A stretch of DNA of 64,000 nt, taken from contig JAKOYE010000224.1 in assembly GCA_029780675.1 (NCBI GenBank), forward strand, positions 1-64,000. The letters run 5' to 3'. Both the position numbers and the translations under genes were made by a program. Origin of the DNA: Actinomycetes bacterium (lineage in GTDB: Bacteria; Actinomycetota; Actinomycetes; Mycobacteriales; Mycobacteriaceae). The notes under the pieces were generated by a model. It did not search any database. It saw only the letters and a list, made by a program, of their open reading frames with translations, and had not been told where the DNA came from. Numbering within the stretch: the stretch's first letter is position 1; each line of letters opens with the position of its first letter. Shown here in pieces: positions 50,901 through 60,179 of the stretch.

Positions 50901-52515
50901 TGCCGGTCTCCTTGGGTTCGATGGCGGGACGGGGCGGCCGCAGTCGCCGCGGCCAGCGGTCGGGGAACGCGTCGGGGGCCCGGTCGAAGACCCCGCCGGC
51001 CGGGTCGTCCACGCCGCGACGGCGCACCAGATCCGCACCGGGCCGGTAGATCTGGCGGATCACCAGGACCATGAGGGCCAGCACGGCGATGTCGCGGATC
51101 AACACCGTGGCGGTGAACCACTGTTCGGGCAGACCCATCTTCTGCTCGCCGAACAGGTACAGCATCCGCGGCACCCACACCAGTGCGTCAATCGTCATCC
51201 AGGCCAGCAGAATCCGGCGGTGCGGCAGCGCGAGCACGGCCAGGGGCACCAGCCACAGCGAGAACTGCGGGCTCCACACCTTGTTGGTCAACAGGAAGGC
51301 CGCAACCACAAGGAACGCCAACTGCGCGACCCGCGGCCGGCGTGGGGCGGTCAACGCGATGTAGGCGATCCCAGCACAGGCCGACAGGAACAGCACGGCC
51401 ACAACGGCGTTGAGCACCAGCGGGGGCTGCCAGAATCCCAACCCCGGGTCGAAGCCCTCCCAGCCGGTGAACGACGTGACCACGTTGTAGAGCGAATCCA
51501 TGTCCGCGGCCCGGCGGGTGTTGAGCCGGAAGAACTCCGACCAGCCGCGCGGAAAGAGCAGCAGCACCGGCAGATTCACCACAAACCAGGTCAACGCCGT
51601 CACCGCCGCGGTACGCCCCACCGCCCCCAGCCGGCTGGTGCGTATTCCCAGCACCACCAACGGCACCAGCAGCAGGACGGGATAGAGCTTGGCCGAGACC
51701 CCGAGTCCCAGGAGCACCCCGGCCAGGACCGGGCGGCGGCGCGCCCAGGCCAGCATGCCGCCGGTGGCCAGGGCCGTCGCCAACGCGTCGAAGTTGGTGA
51801 ACGCCTGAAAGATCAGGATCGGCGAGCCGGCGACCAGGGCGGCGTCCCAGATCCGCCGGCCCGCCAGCATCGCCGCCGCCCACACCGTCGCCAGCCAGGC
51901 CAGGGCCAGACCGAACGCCGCGATGTTGAAGAACATCACCACTTCGGCGACGCCGTTCAGCACCGGCCACCCGGTGGCGACGGCGACCAGTGTGTAGGTC
52001 TTGGCCAGGGACATGGCCACGTACTGGTAGACCCCGGTGAGCACCGGATACTCCATGTACCGCACCGCCGGACTGCCGTCGTACTGGGTCTGCGGGCGAC
52101 CTGAGGAGTCGAGTTCCAGCCAGCTCGACTTGTACGGAAACTTGCCCTGGCTCAACAACTCCGCGCCGTACAGCGGCACGGTGTCGGAGTAGCACAGTTC
52201 GTAGTAGGCCCGTTGGTTGTCCCAGTTGGCCACCCGCTGGTTGGGCGCACCCGAGCCGGTGGTCTGCAGGCAGGCCGCCTTCGTGGACCAGCCCAGCGCC
52301 AGCAAGACGAGGGCGATCACGAACATCACCCGAAGCGGTGTGAACACCCGAGTGCGACCGATGAGCGCCCGCCGACCGACCGGACCGCCGACCACCTCGG
52401 ACAGCGCGGCGCCCATGGCATCCGTGCGGCTGGGGAGATCCCGGCCGCCATCGCTGCGCCGGTCCTCAGCCAAGGGCCGGGGCGAGACCGTCGGCCGCGA
52501 CGGCCCCACCGTCAC
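50869..52515 (-). CDS. GT87/DUF2029-type polyprenol-dependent glycosyltransferase
   Basis: The 548-residue membrane protein has about ten or more helices, an early periplasmic loop and acidic residues after helix 1 (NWDNQRAYYELCYSDTVPLY), as in alpha-(1->2) mannosyltransferases that use polyprenyl-phosphate mannose. The C-terminus is a basic, proline-rich cytoplasmic tail. The GTG at 52515 overlaps the ponA1 stop by 4 bp. The Rv0051 counterpart occupies the same place. Sugar and acceptor are not readable. Confidence 0.8.
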   Translation of the reverse strand: MTVGPSRPTVSPRPLAEDRRSDGGRDLPSRTDAMGAALSEVVGGPVGRRALIGRTRVFTPLRVMFVIALVLLALGWSTKAACLQTTGSGAPNQRVANWDNQRAYYELCYSDTVPLYGAELLSQGKFPYKSSWLELDSSGRPQTQYDGSPAVRYMEYPVLTGVYQYVAMSLAKTYTLVAVATGWPVLNGVAEVVMFFNIAAFGLALAWLATVWAAAMLAGRRIWDAALVAGSPILIFQAFTNFDALATALATGGMLAWARRRPVLAGVLLGLGVSAKLYPVLLLVPLVVLGIRTSRLGAVGRTAAVTALTWFVVNLPVLLLFPRGWSEFFRLNTRRAADMDSLYNVVTSFTGWEGFDPGLGFWQPPLVLNAVVAVLFLSACAGIAYIALTAPRRPRVAQLAFLVVAAFLLTNKVWSPQFSLWLVPLAVLALPHRRILLAWMTIDALVWVPRMLYLFGEQKMGLPEQWFTATVLIRDIAVLALMVLVIRQIYRPGADLVRRRGVDDPAGGVFDRAPDAFPDRWPRRLRPPRPAIEPKETGNARRDSAVPA

Positions 52516-55079
52516 GGGGCCGGCGGGGGAACAGCCGGCACAGGTTCGCCCGGCGGTGCGGGCGGCGGTGCGACCGGCCCCGGGGGCGGCAGAGGTTCGC
52601 CAGGCGGCGGGGGCGGAGGCGGCGGGAACGGGTTGCCCGGAGGTGGCAGTGGGATCGTCAGGCCGGGGAGGACCTCGACCCCGGTGACCGGCGGGGGCGC
52701 GTTGGGGTCGGTGGGCTGACCGACCGGCGGGGATGGCGGCGGAGGCGGCGGCGGGGGCGGCGGGGCCGGGACACCGGCGTAGCCACCGACCTCAGTCGGG
52801 GTCGGGAAGGACTCGAAGTCGGTACCCGACAGCGCGCCGTCCATCGTGGACTTCCAGATGTCGGACGGCAGGCCCGCGCCGTAGACCGCGCCACCCCAAC
52901 TGTTGACCAGTGGGATATCACCCTTCACGGTGCCCACCCACACCGCCGTCGACAGCTGCGGTGTGTAGCCCACCATCCAGGCGTCACGGTTGGCACCGGT
53001 GTCACCCAACTGATGGGTGCCGGTCTTGGACGCCGACGGGCGGCCCCCGGCCAGACTGTGCCCGGACCAGCCCGCGATGGGTTGCATTGCGGCGGTGACG
53101 TTATCGGCGACGGCCGCCTCGATACGCCGCTCGCCGGTGGCCTCCTCGGTGGCGGCGTCGAACAACACCTCACCCTGGGAGTTGACGACCTTCTGCACGA
53201 AGTGCGGCCGGTGATACATGCCGGAGTCCGCCAGCGTCGCGTAGGCCGACGCCATGTCGATGACCCGGGTTTCGTACTTGCCCAGCACCACACCGTCGCC
53301 GGGCGGGCCGCCCAGTCCGTCCTCGGACAGGGTGTGCTCCACGCCGGGGAAACTCTCGGCGATCCCGGCGCGGTGCGCGGCGTCGGCCACGTCGGCGGCG
53401 CCGTTCTTGAGTTTCAGCATGAGCCGGTAGTAGCTGGTGTTCAGCGACTGCTTGAGGGCCTCGGCGATATTGCAGTTGCCACAGCCACCGCCGCCCACGT
53501 TGTTGATGGTGAGGCTGTCGTTGATCCGCAGCGGCGAACTGTCGACCTGATAACCCAGGCCCATCCCCTGCTCGAGGGCGGCGACGAGGGCGAACACCTT
53601 GAACGAGGAACCGGTCGGCAGGCCGGCCTGGGCGAAGTCGAAGCCGGTCGCATCCGAACCGCCGTAGTAGGCCTTCACCCCGCCGGTCCGCGGGTCGATC
53701 GAGACGACCGCGGCCCGCATCTCGGGGATCTGCCCGTCGAGGTAGGTGTTCACCGCGTTCTCGGCGGCCTCCTGGGCCTGCGGGTCGATGGTGGTGGTGA
53801 TCTCCAGACCCTGGGTGTCCAGTGTCTGCTGGTCGATGTTGAACAGTTCCAGCAGTTCCTTGATGACCTGCCGTTCGATGAGACCGTTGGGCCCGGTGGT
53901 CAGGTTCTCCTTCTTGGCCAGGTCCGGGGGAACGGTCTGCGGGAAGACCTGCTGGTCGCGTTCTTCCTGGGACAGCGCACCGATGGTGACCATCCCGTCG
54001 AGCACCCAGTTCCACCGGATCTGGGCGTCCTCCAGGTTGACCGCCGGGTCCAGGGTGGACGGCCGCTGGATGAGCGCGGCCAGCAGAGCCCCCTCGGCGA
54101 CGGTGAGTTGGTTGACCGGCTTGTCGAAGTAGGCCGCGGAGGCGGCCGAGATCCCGTAGGCGCCGCGGCCGAAGTAGATGATGTTCAGATACGACTGCAG
54201 CACTTCGTCTTTCGACCACTGCTGGCTCATCTTGGTGGAGATCACCAATTCCTTGGCCTTGCGGATGAGCCCGCCCAGTCCGGTGCGCTGGTCACCGACG
54301 AGCGCGTTCTTGACGTACTGCTGGGTGATGGTGGATCCGCCCTGGGTGTCGCCGCCGAACAGGTTGTTGCGAATGGCGCGGGCGAACCCGGACACGGAGA
54401 AACCCGGATTGGAGTAGAAGTCCCGATCCTCGGCGGCCATCACCGCATTGCGGACCTGGACGGGCACCTGACTGATGTCGACGTCTTCGCGGTTGCCTTC
54501 CGGCGGAACGATTCTGGCCAGCTCGGATCCGTCGCTGTACAGCACGGTCGAGACCTGGTTGGTACGGATGTCACCCGGCTTGGGCACGGTGACGATCAGG
54601 TAGGCCATCCCGAAGGTGACCAGCGGCAGCACCACGAACACGGTGGCCGCCACCGCCAACCAGCGGCGCCAGCGCCAACCACGGCGGCCGTGCGGTTGCT
54701 CGGGGGGCTGGCCGTCGCCCACGGGCGCGGGAGTGACGGTATCGGGGCGCGGCGGGGCGCTGGTGGACGCCGACGGTGTGCTGTTCAGGGCCGCCTTGAC
54801 CGCGTCCACCGGATCCCGCAGCGATTGGGCACCGGGCCGATCGTCGCGGATCGGCGCCATCACCGCCGTCAACCGATCGTCAGGCGGCACCTGCCGGCGA
54901 ATGATCCGGGTGGCCTCATCTCGTGTGCTGTCCCGGTTGTCCCGGGTGACGTCCCGGGCGACGTCGGGCGGCAGCGGATTGCCCGACGGCGGGGTGTCTG
55001 CACGGTGCCGGGCACCACCGGACGAGCCAGACAACGGCGATTCGCTGGCGGGCTGGTCGGGACCGGTACCGCTATTCAC
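52512..55079 (-). CDS. ponA1: Bifunctional class A penicillin-binding protein PonA1
   Basis: The 855-residue protein has a 140-residue acidic cytoplasmic N-terminus, one membrane helix (141-163), a glycosyltransferase domain with catalytic Glu in AAEDRDFYSNPGFS (E217), a transpeptidase domain with SxxK at S491-K494 (PTGSSFKVFAL) and KTGT (SASKTGTHQLG), and a proline-rich tail of about 85 residues. It builds septal and polar peptidoglycan. The neighbours match the Rv0049-Rv0051 region. Confidence 0.96.
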   Translation of the reverse strand: MNSGTGPDQPASESPLSGSSGGARHRADTPPSGNPLPPDVARDVTRDNRDSTRDEATRIIRRQVPPDDRLTAVMAPIRDDRPGAQSLRDPVDAVKAALNSTPSASTSAPPRPDTVTPAPVGDGQPPEQPHGRRGWRWRRWLAVAATVFVVLPLVTFGMAYLIVTVPKPGDIRTNQVSTVLYSDGSELARIVPPEGNREDVDISQVPVQVRNAVMAAEDRDFYSNPGFSVSGFARAIRNNLFGGDTQGGSTITQQYVKNALVGDQRTGLGGLIRKAKELVISTKMSQQWSKDEVLQSYLNIIYFGRGAYGISAASAAYFDKPVNQLTVAEGALLAALIQRPSTLDPAVNLEDAQIRWNWVLDGMVTIGALSQEERDQQVFPQTVPPDLAKKENLTTGPNGLIERQVIKELLELFNIDQQTLDTQGLEITTTIDPQAQEAAENAVNTYLDGQIPEMRAAVVSIDPRTGGVKAYYGGSDATGFDFAQAGLPTGSSFKVFALVAALEQGMGLGYQVDSSPLRINDSLTINNVGGGGCGNCNIAEALKQSLNTSYYRLMLKLKNGAADVADAAHRAGIAESFPGVEHTLSEDGLGGPPGDGVVLGKYETRVIDMASAYATLADSGMYHRPHFVQKVVNSQGEVLFDAATEEATGERRIEAAVADNVTAAMQPIAGWSGHSLAGGRPSASKTGTHQLGDTGANRDAWMVGYTPQLSTAVWVGTVKGDIPLVNSWGGAVYGAGLPSDIWKSTMDGALSGTDFESFPTPTEVGGYAGVPAPPPPPPPPPPSPPVGQPTDPNAPPPVTGVEVLPGLTIPLPPPGNPFPPPPPPPPGEPLPPPGPVAPPPAPPGEPVPAVPPPAP

Positions 55080-55503
55080 TGGCGGTGCGCGCGCCCGAGC
55101 GCGCAGTCCGGGTGCGAGGAGAGCCTTTCGTGGAGCGCGGCAATCCGAGCACGTATGACTTCACCAGGTGGTTCCAACTGCAGGTGCGGCAGACCTCCAC
55201 GACGTGGACGGCGAACTCCTCGAACCGGGTGGCCAGCAGCACCAGTTCCTCGGCCGTTCGCGCCGAACCCGAGACGGCTCCCAAGTGGTCGCCGAACACC
55301 CACGACACCAGGGTGAGCTGCTCTTTGCGGCAGATCGGACACATCACCGAACTCGTCTTGCCGTGGAACTTGGCGGCGCGCAACAGGTAGGGATTGGCGT
55401 CGCACACCTCGGCGACGCCCGTGCGGCCGGAGTACACCTCGGCCAGCAGGGAACGGCGCCGGAGGGCGTAATCCACCACCTGTCGCTGCAGTCGCACGGT
55501 CAC
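55072..55503 (-). CDS. DUF5318-type small zinc-ribbon protein
   Basis: The 143-residue protein contains VMCPICRKEQLTLVSWVFGD and VVEVCRTCSWNHLVKSYVLG: two CxxC pairs that should bind one zinc. It is Rv0049-like, function unknown, and lies directly upstream of ponA1 with an 8-bp overlap, which suggests co-translation and perhaps a role in PonA1 control. Confidence 0.8.
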   Translation of the reverse strand: MTVRLQRQVVDYALRRRSLLAEVYSGRTGVAEVCDANPYLLRAAKFHGKTSSVMCPICRKEQLTLVSWVFGDHLGAVSGSARTAEELVLLATRFEEFAVHVVEVCRTCSWNHLVKSYVLGLPRSTKGSPRTRTARSGARTASE

Positions 55504-55565
55504 CAGAGTACGTCGGCAGCCCTTTCCGGGGTGTGTGACCGACCGCGAACTCCTACGATCAGCCT

Positions 55566-56414
55566 GTGTCGACCGGTCAGAGACCCAGCACCCGCGCCAA
55601 GGACAGTGACCGCACGGACATCTGCCAGATCCTCGACACCGCGCTCGCCGAGGGCCAGCTGTCGATGACCGAGCATGCGCACCGGGTGAAGGCGGCCACC
55701 AACGCCGCCACCCTCGGGGAACTACGCGCTCTGGTCGACGACCTGCAGACCGGCGGCGCCCCGGTGCAACTTCGGGCGCTGAAGACGCCGCGTCCGCCGG
55801 GCAGTCGGCCGGTGTGGGCGATCCGGCTGGCCACCGCCGGCGTGCTAGTGCTGCTCGGCATCGGGATGGGGTGGGGCCTGTACGGCAACACCAGTTCCCC
55901 GCTGAGTTTCACCTCGGACCCCGGCGCGAAACCCGATGGTGTCGCACCGGTGGTGCTGACTCCGCCCAAACAACTCCAGTCGCTGGGCGGACTCAGCGGG
56001 CTGTTCGAGCAGATGCGCCAGAAGTTCGGCGACACCATGGGATTCCGGCTGGTGATCTACCCCGACTACGCGGTGCTGGACCGTCCGGACCCGCGTGACG
56101 ACCGCCGGGAGTTGAGCTACACCTACCGGGGCGGCTTCGATGACCCGAACGCCTCGGCCAAGGACAACGACGCCCGGGTGGTGGATCTCGCGGCGTTCGA
56201 CACGAAGGCTGTCGTCGGGGTTCTGCGCGGGGCGCCCGAAACGTTGGGCATCAAACCCGCCGACGTGACGAGCACCTACCTGGTGATCGAACCGGGCGAC
56301 GACCCCACCGCGCCCGGCACTCTGGAGGTGTCGATCTACATCTCCAGCGACTTCGGCAGCGGCTACATCGCGCTGTACCCCGACGGTTCGACCAAGCGGA
56401 TCAACTACCCCTGA
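55566..56414 (+). CDS. DUF1707 membrane protein (Rv0048c-like)
   Basis: The 282-residue protein has an N-terminal DUF1707 domain (DRTDICQILDTALAEGQLSM followed by TEHAHRVKAA), a helix near residues 85-105 (LATAGVLVLLGIGMGWGLYG) and an extracellular domain of about 170 residues (FGDTMGFRLVIYPDYAVL ... SSDFGSGYIALYPDG). GTG 55566 is the start. Divergent from the DUF5318-ponA1 operon. Confidence 0.8.
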   Translation: MSTGQRPSTRAKDSDRTDICQILDTALAEGQLSMTEHAHRVKAATNAATLGELRALVDDLQTGGAPVQLRALKTPRPPGSRPVWAIRLATAGVLVLLGIGMGWGLYGNTSSPLSFTSDPGAKPDGVAPVVLTPPKQLQSLGGLSGLFEQMRQKFGDTMGFRLVIYPDYAVLDRPDPRDDRRELSYTYRGGFDDPNASAKDNDARVVDLAAFDTKAVVGVLRGAPETLGIKPADVTSTYLVIEPGDDPTAPGTLEVSIYISSDFGSGYIALYPDGSTKRINYP

Positions 56415-56618
56415 CGCCCCCGGTTCGGCCGGTTCTCCCCCGAGTTCTCCCGGTCCCCCGTCAGGGTCCGTCACACGGCCCCCTGCGCCCACTCCCGATG
56501 GCTTCGTCGTGCCCGCACCGCCTTCTCCACCTGCCGATTTGGCGGCGAATATATCGCGCCGATACTATTGCGGCACGTGTCGGACCGCCGTAGCGGCGCA
56601 TTCAAGGGAGGTGGGGAG

Positions 56619-57164
56619 ATGCTGGAACTCGCTGTTCTCGGCCTCCTCCAGGAGTCCCCGATGCACGGTTACGAACTCCGCAAGCGCCTCACCGGCCTGC
56701 TCGGAGCGTTCCGCGCGTTCTCCTACGGTTCGCTGTACCCGGCACTGCGCCGCATGCAGGCCGACGGTCTGATCGTCGAGGATGCCGCGCCGGAGGGGAC
56801 CACCGTGCTGCGTCGCGCGCGGCGGGTCTACCAACTGACCGACGCCGGCCGACGCCGATTCGCCGAACTGGTCGCCGACACCGGCCCGCAGAACTACACC
56901 GATGACGGCTTCGGCGTCCACCTGGCGTTCTTCAACCGCACCCCGGCCGAGGCCCGGATGCGCATCCTGGAGGGGCGCCGCCGGCAGGTCGAGGAGCGCC
57001 GCGAGGGCCTTCGCGACGCCGTGGCACGGGCCAGCAACTCGTTCGATCGGTACACCCGCCAGTTGCATCAGCTGGGCTTGGAGTCCAGCGAGCGGGAAGT
57101 CACGTGGCTCAACGAACTCATCGCTGCGGAGCGGGTGGCCCAGAGCCAGCCCGAACAAAGCTGA
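56619..57164 (+). CDS. PadR-family transcriptional regulator
   Basis: The 181-residue protein has a winged helix [20 protein letters not shown] ... [16 protein letters not shown] and a C-terminal helical dimerisation domain ([20 protein letters not shown]). GGAGG at 56607-56611 supports ATG 56619. A palindromic TATATCG-CGC-CGATACTA-like stretch just upstream (about 56549-56566) may be its operator. It lies immediately before ino1 and is the Rv0047c counterpart. Confidence 0.88.
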   Translation: MLELAVLGLLQESPMHGYELRKRLTGLLGAFRAFSYGSLYPALRRMQADGLIVEDAAPEGTTVLRRARRVYQLTDAGRRRFAELVADTGPQNYTDDGFGVHLAFFNRTPAEARMRILEGRRRQVEERREGLRDAVARASNSFDRYTRQLHQLGLESSEREVTWLNELIAAERVAQSQPEQS

Positions 57165-57210
57165 AACTCATCACACGATCACCCAGAGAAGTACGAGAAA
57201 GGTAACGCCC

Positions 57211-58311
57211 ATGACTGAGCACAACGCGTCCAATGAGGTGCGCGTCGCCATTGTCGGCGTCGGCAACTGCGCGTCCTCGCTGGTCCAGGGCGTTCAGTAC
57301 TACCGGGACGCTGACCCCAACTCCACCGTGCCCGGCCTGATGCACGTGACGTTCGGCCAGTACCACGTGCGCGACGTCAAGTTCGTCGCCGCGTTCGACG
57401 TGGATGCCAAGAAGGTCGGCTTCGACCTGTCCGAGGCCATCTTCGCCTCGGAGAACAACACCATCAAGATCGCCGACGTACCGCCCACGAACGTGGTGGT
57501 GCAGCGTGGGCCGACCCTCGACGGCATCGGCAAGTACTACGCGGACACCATCGAACTGTCCGACGAGCAGCCGGTCGACGTCGTCAAGGTGCTCAAGGAG
57601 AACAAGGTCGACGTCATGGTGTCCTACCTGCCGGTGGGCTCCGAGGAGGCCGACAAGTTCTACGCCCAGTGCGCCATCGACGCCGGCGTCGCCTTCGTCA
57701 ACGCGCTCCCGGTGTTCATCGCCTCCGACCCGGTGTGGGCCAAGAAGTTCACCGACGCCGGTGTCCCGATCGTCGGTGACGACATCAAGAGCCAGGTCGG
57801 CGCCACCATCACCCACCGCGTGATGGCCAAGCTGTTCGAGGACCGCGGCGTCACGCTCGACCGCACCTACCAGCTCAACGTCGGCGGCAACATGGACTTC
57901 AAGAACATGCTCGAGCGTGAGCGGCTGGAATCCAAGAAGGTGTCCAAGACTCAGGCCGTGACCTCCAACCTCACCGGTTCGCTGGCCGGCAAGGTCGAGG
58001 ACAAGAACGTCCACATCGGCCCGTCCGACCACGTCGCCTGGCTCGATGACCGCAAGTGGGCCTACGTCCGCCTGGAGGGCCGCGCCTTCGGCGACGTACC
58101 GCTGAACCTGGAGTACAAGCTTGAGGTGTGGGACTCGCCGAACTCGGCCGGCATCATCATCGACGCGGTTCGTGCGGCTAAGATCGCCAAGGACCGCGGT
58201 ATCGGCGGACCGATCATTCCCGCCTCGGCGTATCTGATGAAGAGCCCGCCGCAGCAGCTGCCCGACGATGTCGCGCGCACCCAGCTTGAGGAGTTCATCG
58301 CCGGAAAGTGA
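57211..58311 (+). CDS. ino1: Myo-inositol-1-phosphate synthase
   Basis: The 366-residue NAD-dependent enzyme converts glucose 6-phosphate to inositol 1-phosphate, the first step to phosphatidylinositol and mycothiol. It shows the Rossmann motif [16 protein letters not shown], the conserved [14 protein letters not shown] block, and [15 protein letters not shown] with [10 protein letters not shown] after it. ATG 57211 follows AAAGG. It lies 46 bp after the PadR gene. Confidence 0.96.
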   Translation: MTEHNASNEVRVAIVGVGNCASSLVQGVQYYRDADPNSTVPGLMHVTFGQYHVRDVKFVAAFDVDAKKVGFDLSEAIFASENNTIKIADVPPTNVVVQRGPTLDGIGKYYADTIELSDEQPVDVVKVLKENKVDVMVSYLPVGSEEADKFYAQCAIDAGVAFVNALPVFIASDPVWAKKFTDAGVPIVGDDIKSQVGATITHRVMAKLFEDRGVTLDRTYQLNVGGNMDFKNMLERERLESKKVSKTQAVTSNLTGSLAGKVEDKNVHIGPSDHVAWLDDRKWAYVRLEGRAFGDVPLNLEYKLEVWDSPNSAGIIIDAVRAAKIAKDRGIGGPIIPASAYLMKSPPQQLPDDVARTQLEEFIAGK

Positions 58312-58406
58312 CACCGGCCGAGGGGTAGCTCCCCATCGAGAATGCGTCCAGATCGCGGTTACGCACCGCATCACGATCTGGGCGCATTTTCGCGTTAACT
58401 GGAGGC

Positions 58407-59324
58407 GTGGACGAGTTCATGTACCTCCCCGAGAACGCCGAACAGGCCGGCGTCACCGGACCGCTGCCCGCTGTGGAACGCGTCGAACGCGGTCCGATCA
58501 GCGCACTGCGCTGGGGCTCGGTTCACGGTGACGACCCGCCGCGGGTGGTGTTCCTGCACGGCGGCGGACAGAACGCGCACACCTGGGACACCGTCATCCT
58601 CGGCCTGGGCCTGCCCGCGCTGGCGATCGACCTGCCCGGCCATGGCCATTCGACCTGGCGCGAGGACGGCGACTACGGCCCCACACTCAACGCCGTGACG
58701 ATCGAACCCGTGCTCCGGGAACTCGCGCCGGACGCCGACCTGGTGGTGGGTATGTCGCTGGGTGGGCTGACGGCCCTGCGTCTGGCGGTCACTGCGCCGG
58801 ACCTGGTGCGTCGGCTGGTGATGGTGGACGTCACCCCGTCGGCCCCCGAACGTCACGAGCAGATGACCCAGGCGCAGATGGGCGCCGTGGCGTTGGTGCG
58901 GGGCGACCGCAGCTTCCCGAGCTTCGAGGCCATGGTGGACGCCGCCGTCGCCGCCGCGCCGCACCGGTCCCGGGAGTCTTTGCGGCGCGGCGTCTTTCAC
59001 AATTCCACCCAACTCGATGACGGCACCTGGACCTGGCGCTACGACACCTTCCGGAAAGCGCACTCCGATGAGCGGAGCGGATCGGGTGTTCAGGTTGGCG
59101 GCTTTGCGGGCCTGTGGGACGACGTGCCACGCCTGCGCACACCGACGACCCTGGTCCGGGGTGCGCAGTCGTTCTTCGTCGACGACGATGACGCCGCTGA
59201 GTTCGCCCGCCGCGCACCGGGATTCCAGCGGGTGGTCGTGGTGCCCGACGCCGGCCACTCGGTACAGGGCGACCAGCCGCGGGTGCTGGTCGAGATTCTG
59301 CGTTCGGTGCTCGACCCCGCCTAA
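58407..59324 (+). CDS. Alpha/beta-hydrolase esterase (Rv0045c-like)
   Basis: The 305-residue hydrolase has the oxyanion segment VVFLHGGGQNAHTWD, nucleophile elbow GMSLGGL (Ser near 154) and a C-terminal catalytic His in PDAGHSVQGDQP. The acid is probably the Asp in LVRGAQSFFVDDDD. M. tuberculosis Rv0045c is an esterase of unknown natural substrate. The GTG start at 58407 follows GGAGG. Confidence 0.85.
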   Translation: MDEFMYLPENAEQAGVTGPLPAVERVERGPISALRWGSVHGDDPPRVVFLHGGGQNAHTWDTVILGLGLPALAIDLPGHGHSTWREDGDYGPTLNAVTIEPVLRELAPDADLVVGMSLGGLTALRLAVTAPDLVRRLVMVDVTPSAPERHEQMTQAQMGAVALVRGDRSFPSFEAMVDAAVAAAPHRSRESLRRGVFHNSTQLDDGTWTWRYDTFRKAHSDERSGSGVQVGGFAGLWDDVPRLRTPTTLVRGAQSFFVDDDDAAEFARRAPGFQRVVVVPDAGHSVQGDQPRVLVEILRSVLDPA

Positions 59325-59333
59325 TCTGGGGCC

Positions 59334-60122
59334 ATGAGCTTCCCCATCCGCATCGGCGTTCAACTCCAACCACAGCACTCCAGCCACTACGGCTACCTCC
59401 GCGACGCGGTCCGGCGTTGCGAGGACATCGGCGTCGACGTGGTGTTCAACTGGGATCACTTCTACCCGCTTTACGGCGATCCGGACGGCGCGCATTTCGA
59501 ATGCTGGACGATGCTGGGCGCGTGGGCCGAGCAGACCTCCCGCATCGAGATCGGCGCGCTGGTCAGCTGCAACTCGTACCGTAATCCCGAACTGCTGGCC
59601 GATATGGCGCGGACCGTGGACCACATCTCCGACGGCCGACTGATCCTGGGTATCGGCTCCGGCTGGATGCGCAAAGACTATGACGAGTACGGCTACGAAT
59701 TCGGCACCGCCGGCAGCAGGCTCGACGATCTCGCCGCGGCGCTACCGCGTATCGAGAGCCGGTTGGCCAAGCTCAACCCGGCGCCCACCCGGCGCATCCC
59801 GATCCTGATCGGCGGTCAGGGCGAGCGGAAGACGCTGCGCCTGGTGGCTAAGCACGCCGACATCTGGCACGGATTCACCAACGCCGAGACCTACCCGGGC
59901 AAAGCCGCCGTGCTCGACGGCCACTGCGCCGCCGTCGGTCGCGATCCCGCCACCGTGGAACGCTCCTCCGGCGTCGAGGGACGCGATGCCGAGACGGTGA
60001 CCGCCAACGCCGAGGCACTGGCCGGACTCGGGGTCACGCTGATGACGGTCGGATGCGACGGCCCCGACTATGACCTCGGTGCCGCGGAGGCGCTGATCCG
60101 CTGGCGTGGCCAACGGGGGTAA
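59334..60122 (+). CDS. F420-dependent LLM-class oxidoreductase (Rv0044c-like)
   Basis: The 262-residue luciferase-like monooxygenase fold protein includes VDVVFNWDHFYPLYGD, SRIEIGALVSCNSYRNPELL and ILGIGSGWMRKDYDEYGYEF, typical of mycobacterial F420 enzymes. The substrate is unknown. ATG 59334 lies 9 bp after the esterase stop, so both are in one operon. Confidence 0.88.
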   Translation: MSFPIRIGVQLQPQHSSHYGYLRDAVRRCEDIGVDVVFNWDHFYPLYGDPDGAHFECWTMLGAWAEQTSRIEIGALVSCNSYRNPELLADMARTVDHISDGRLILGIGSGWMRKDYDEYGYEFGTAGSRLDDLAAALPRIESRLAKLNPAPTRRIPILIGGQGERKTLRLVAKHADIWHGFTNAETYPGKAAVLDGHCAAVGRDPATVERSSGVEGRDAETVTANAEALAGLGVTLMTVGCDGPDYDLGAAEALIRWRGQRG

Positions 60123-60179
60123 TCCTCACGTTGCGCACAACCCTGGCCGCAACCGTCCGCGCCGACTAAGTTCCTGCGG

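Noticed and set aside
53013..55316. 767-codon open frame on the plus strand
   Set aside because: Antisense shadow of ponA1, with no recognisable motif.
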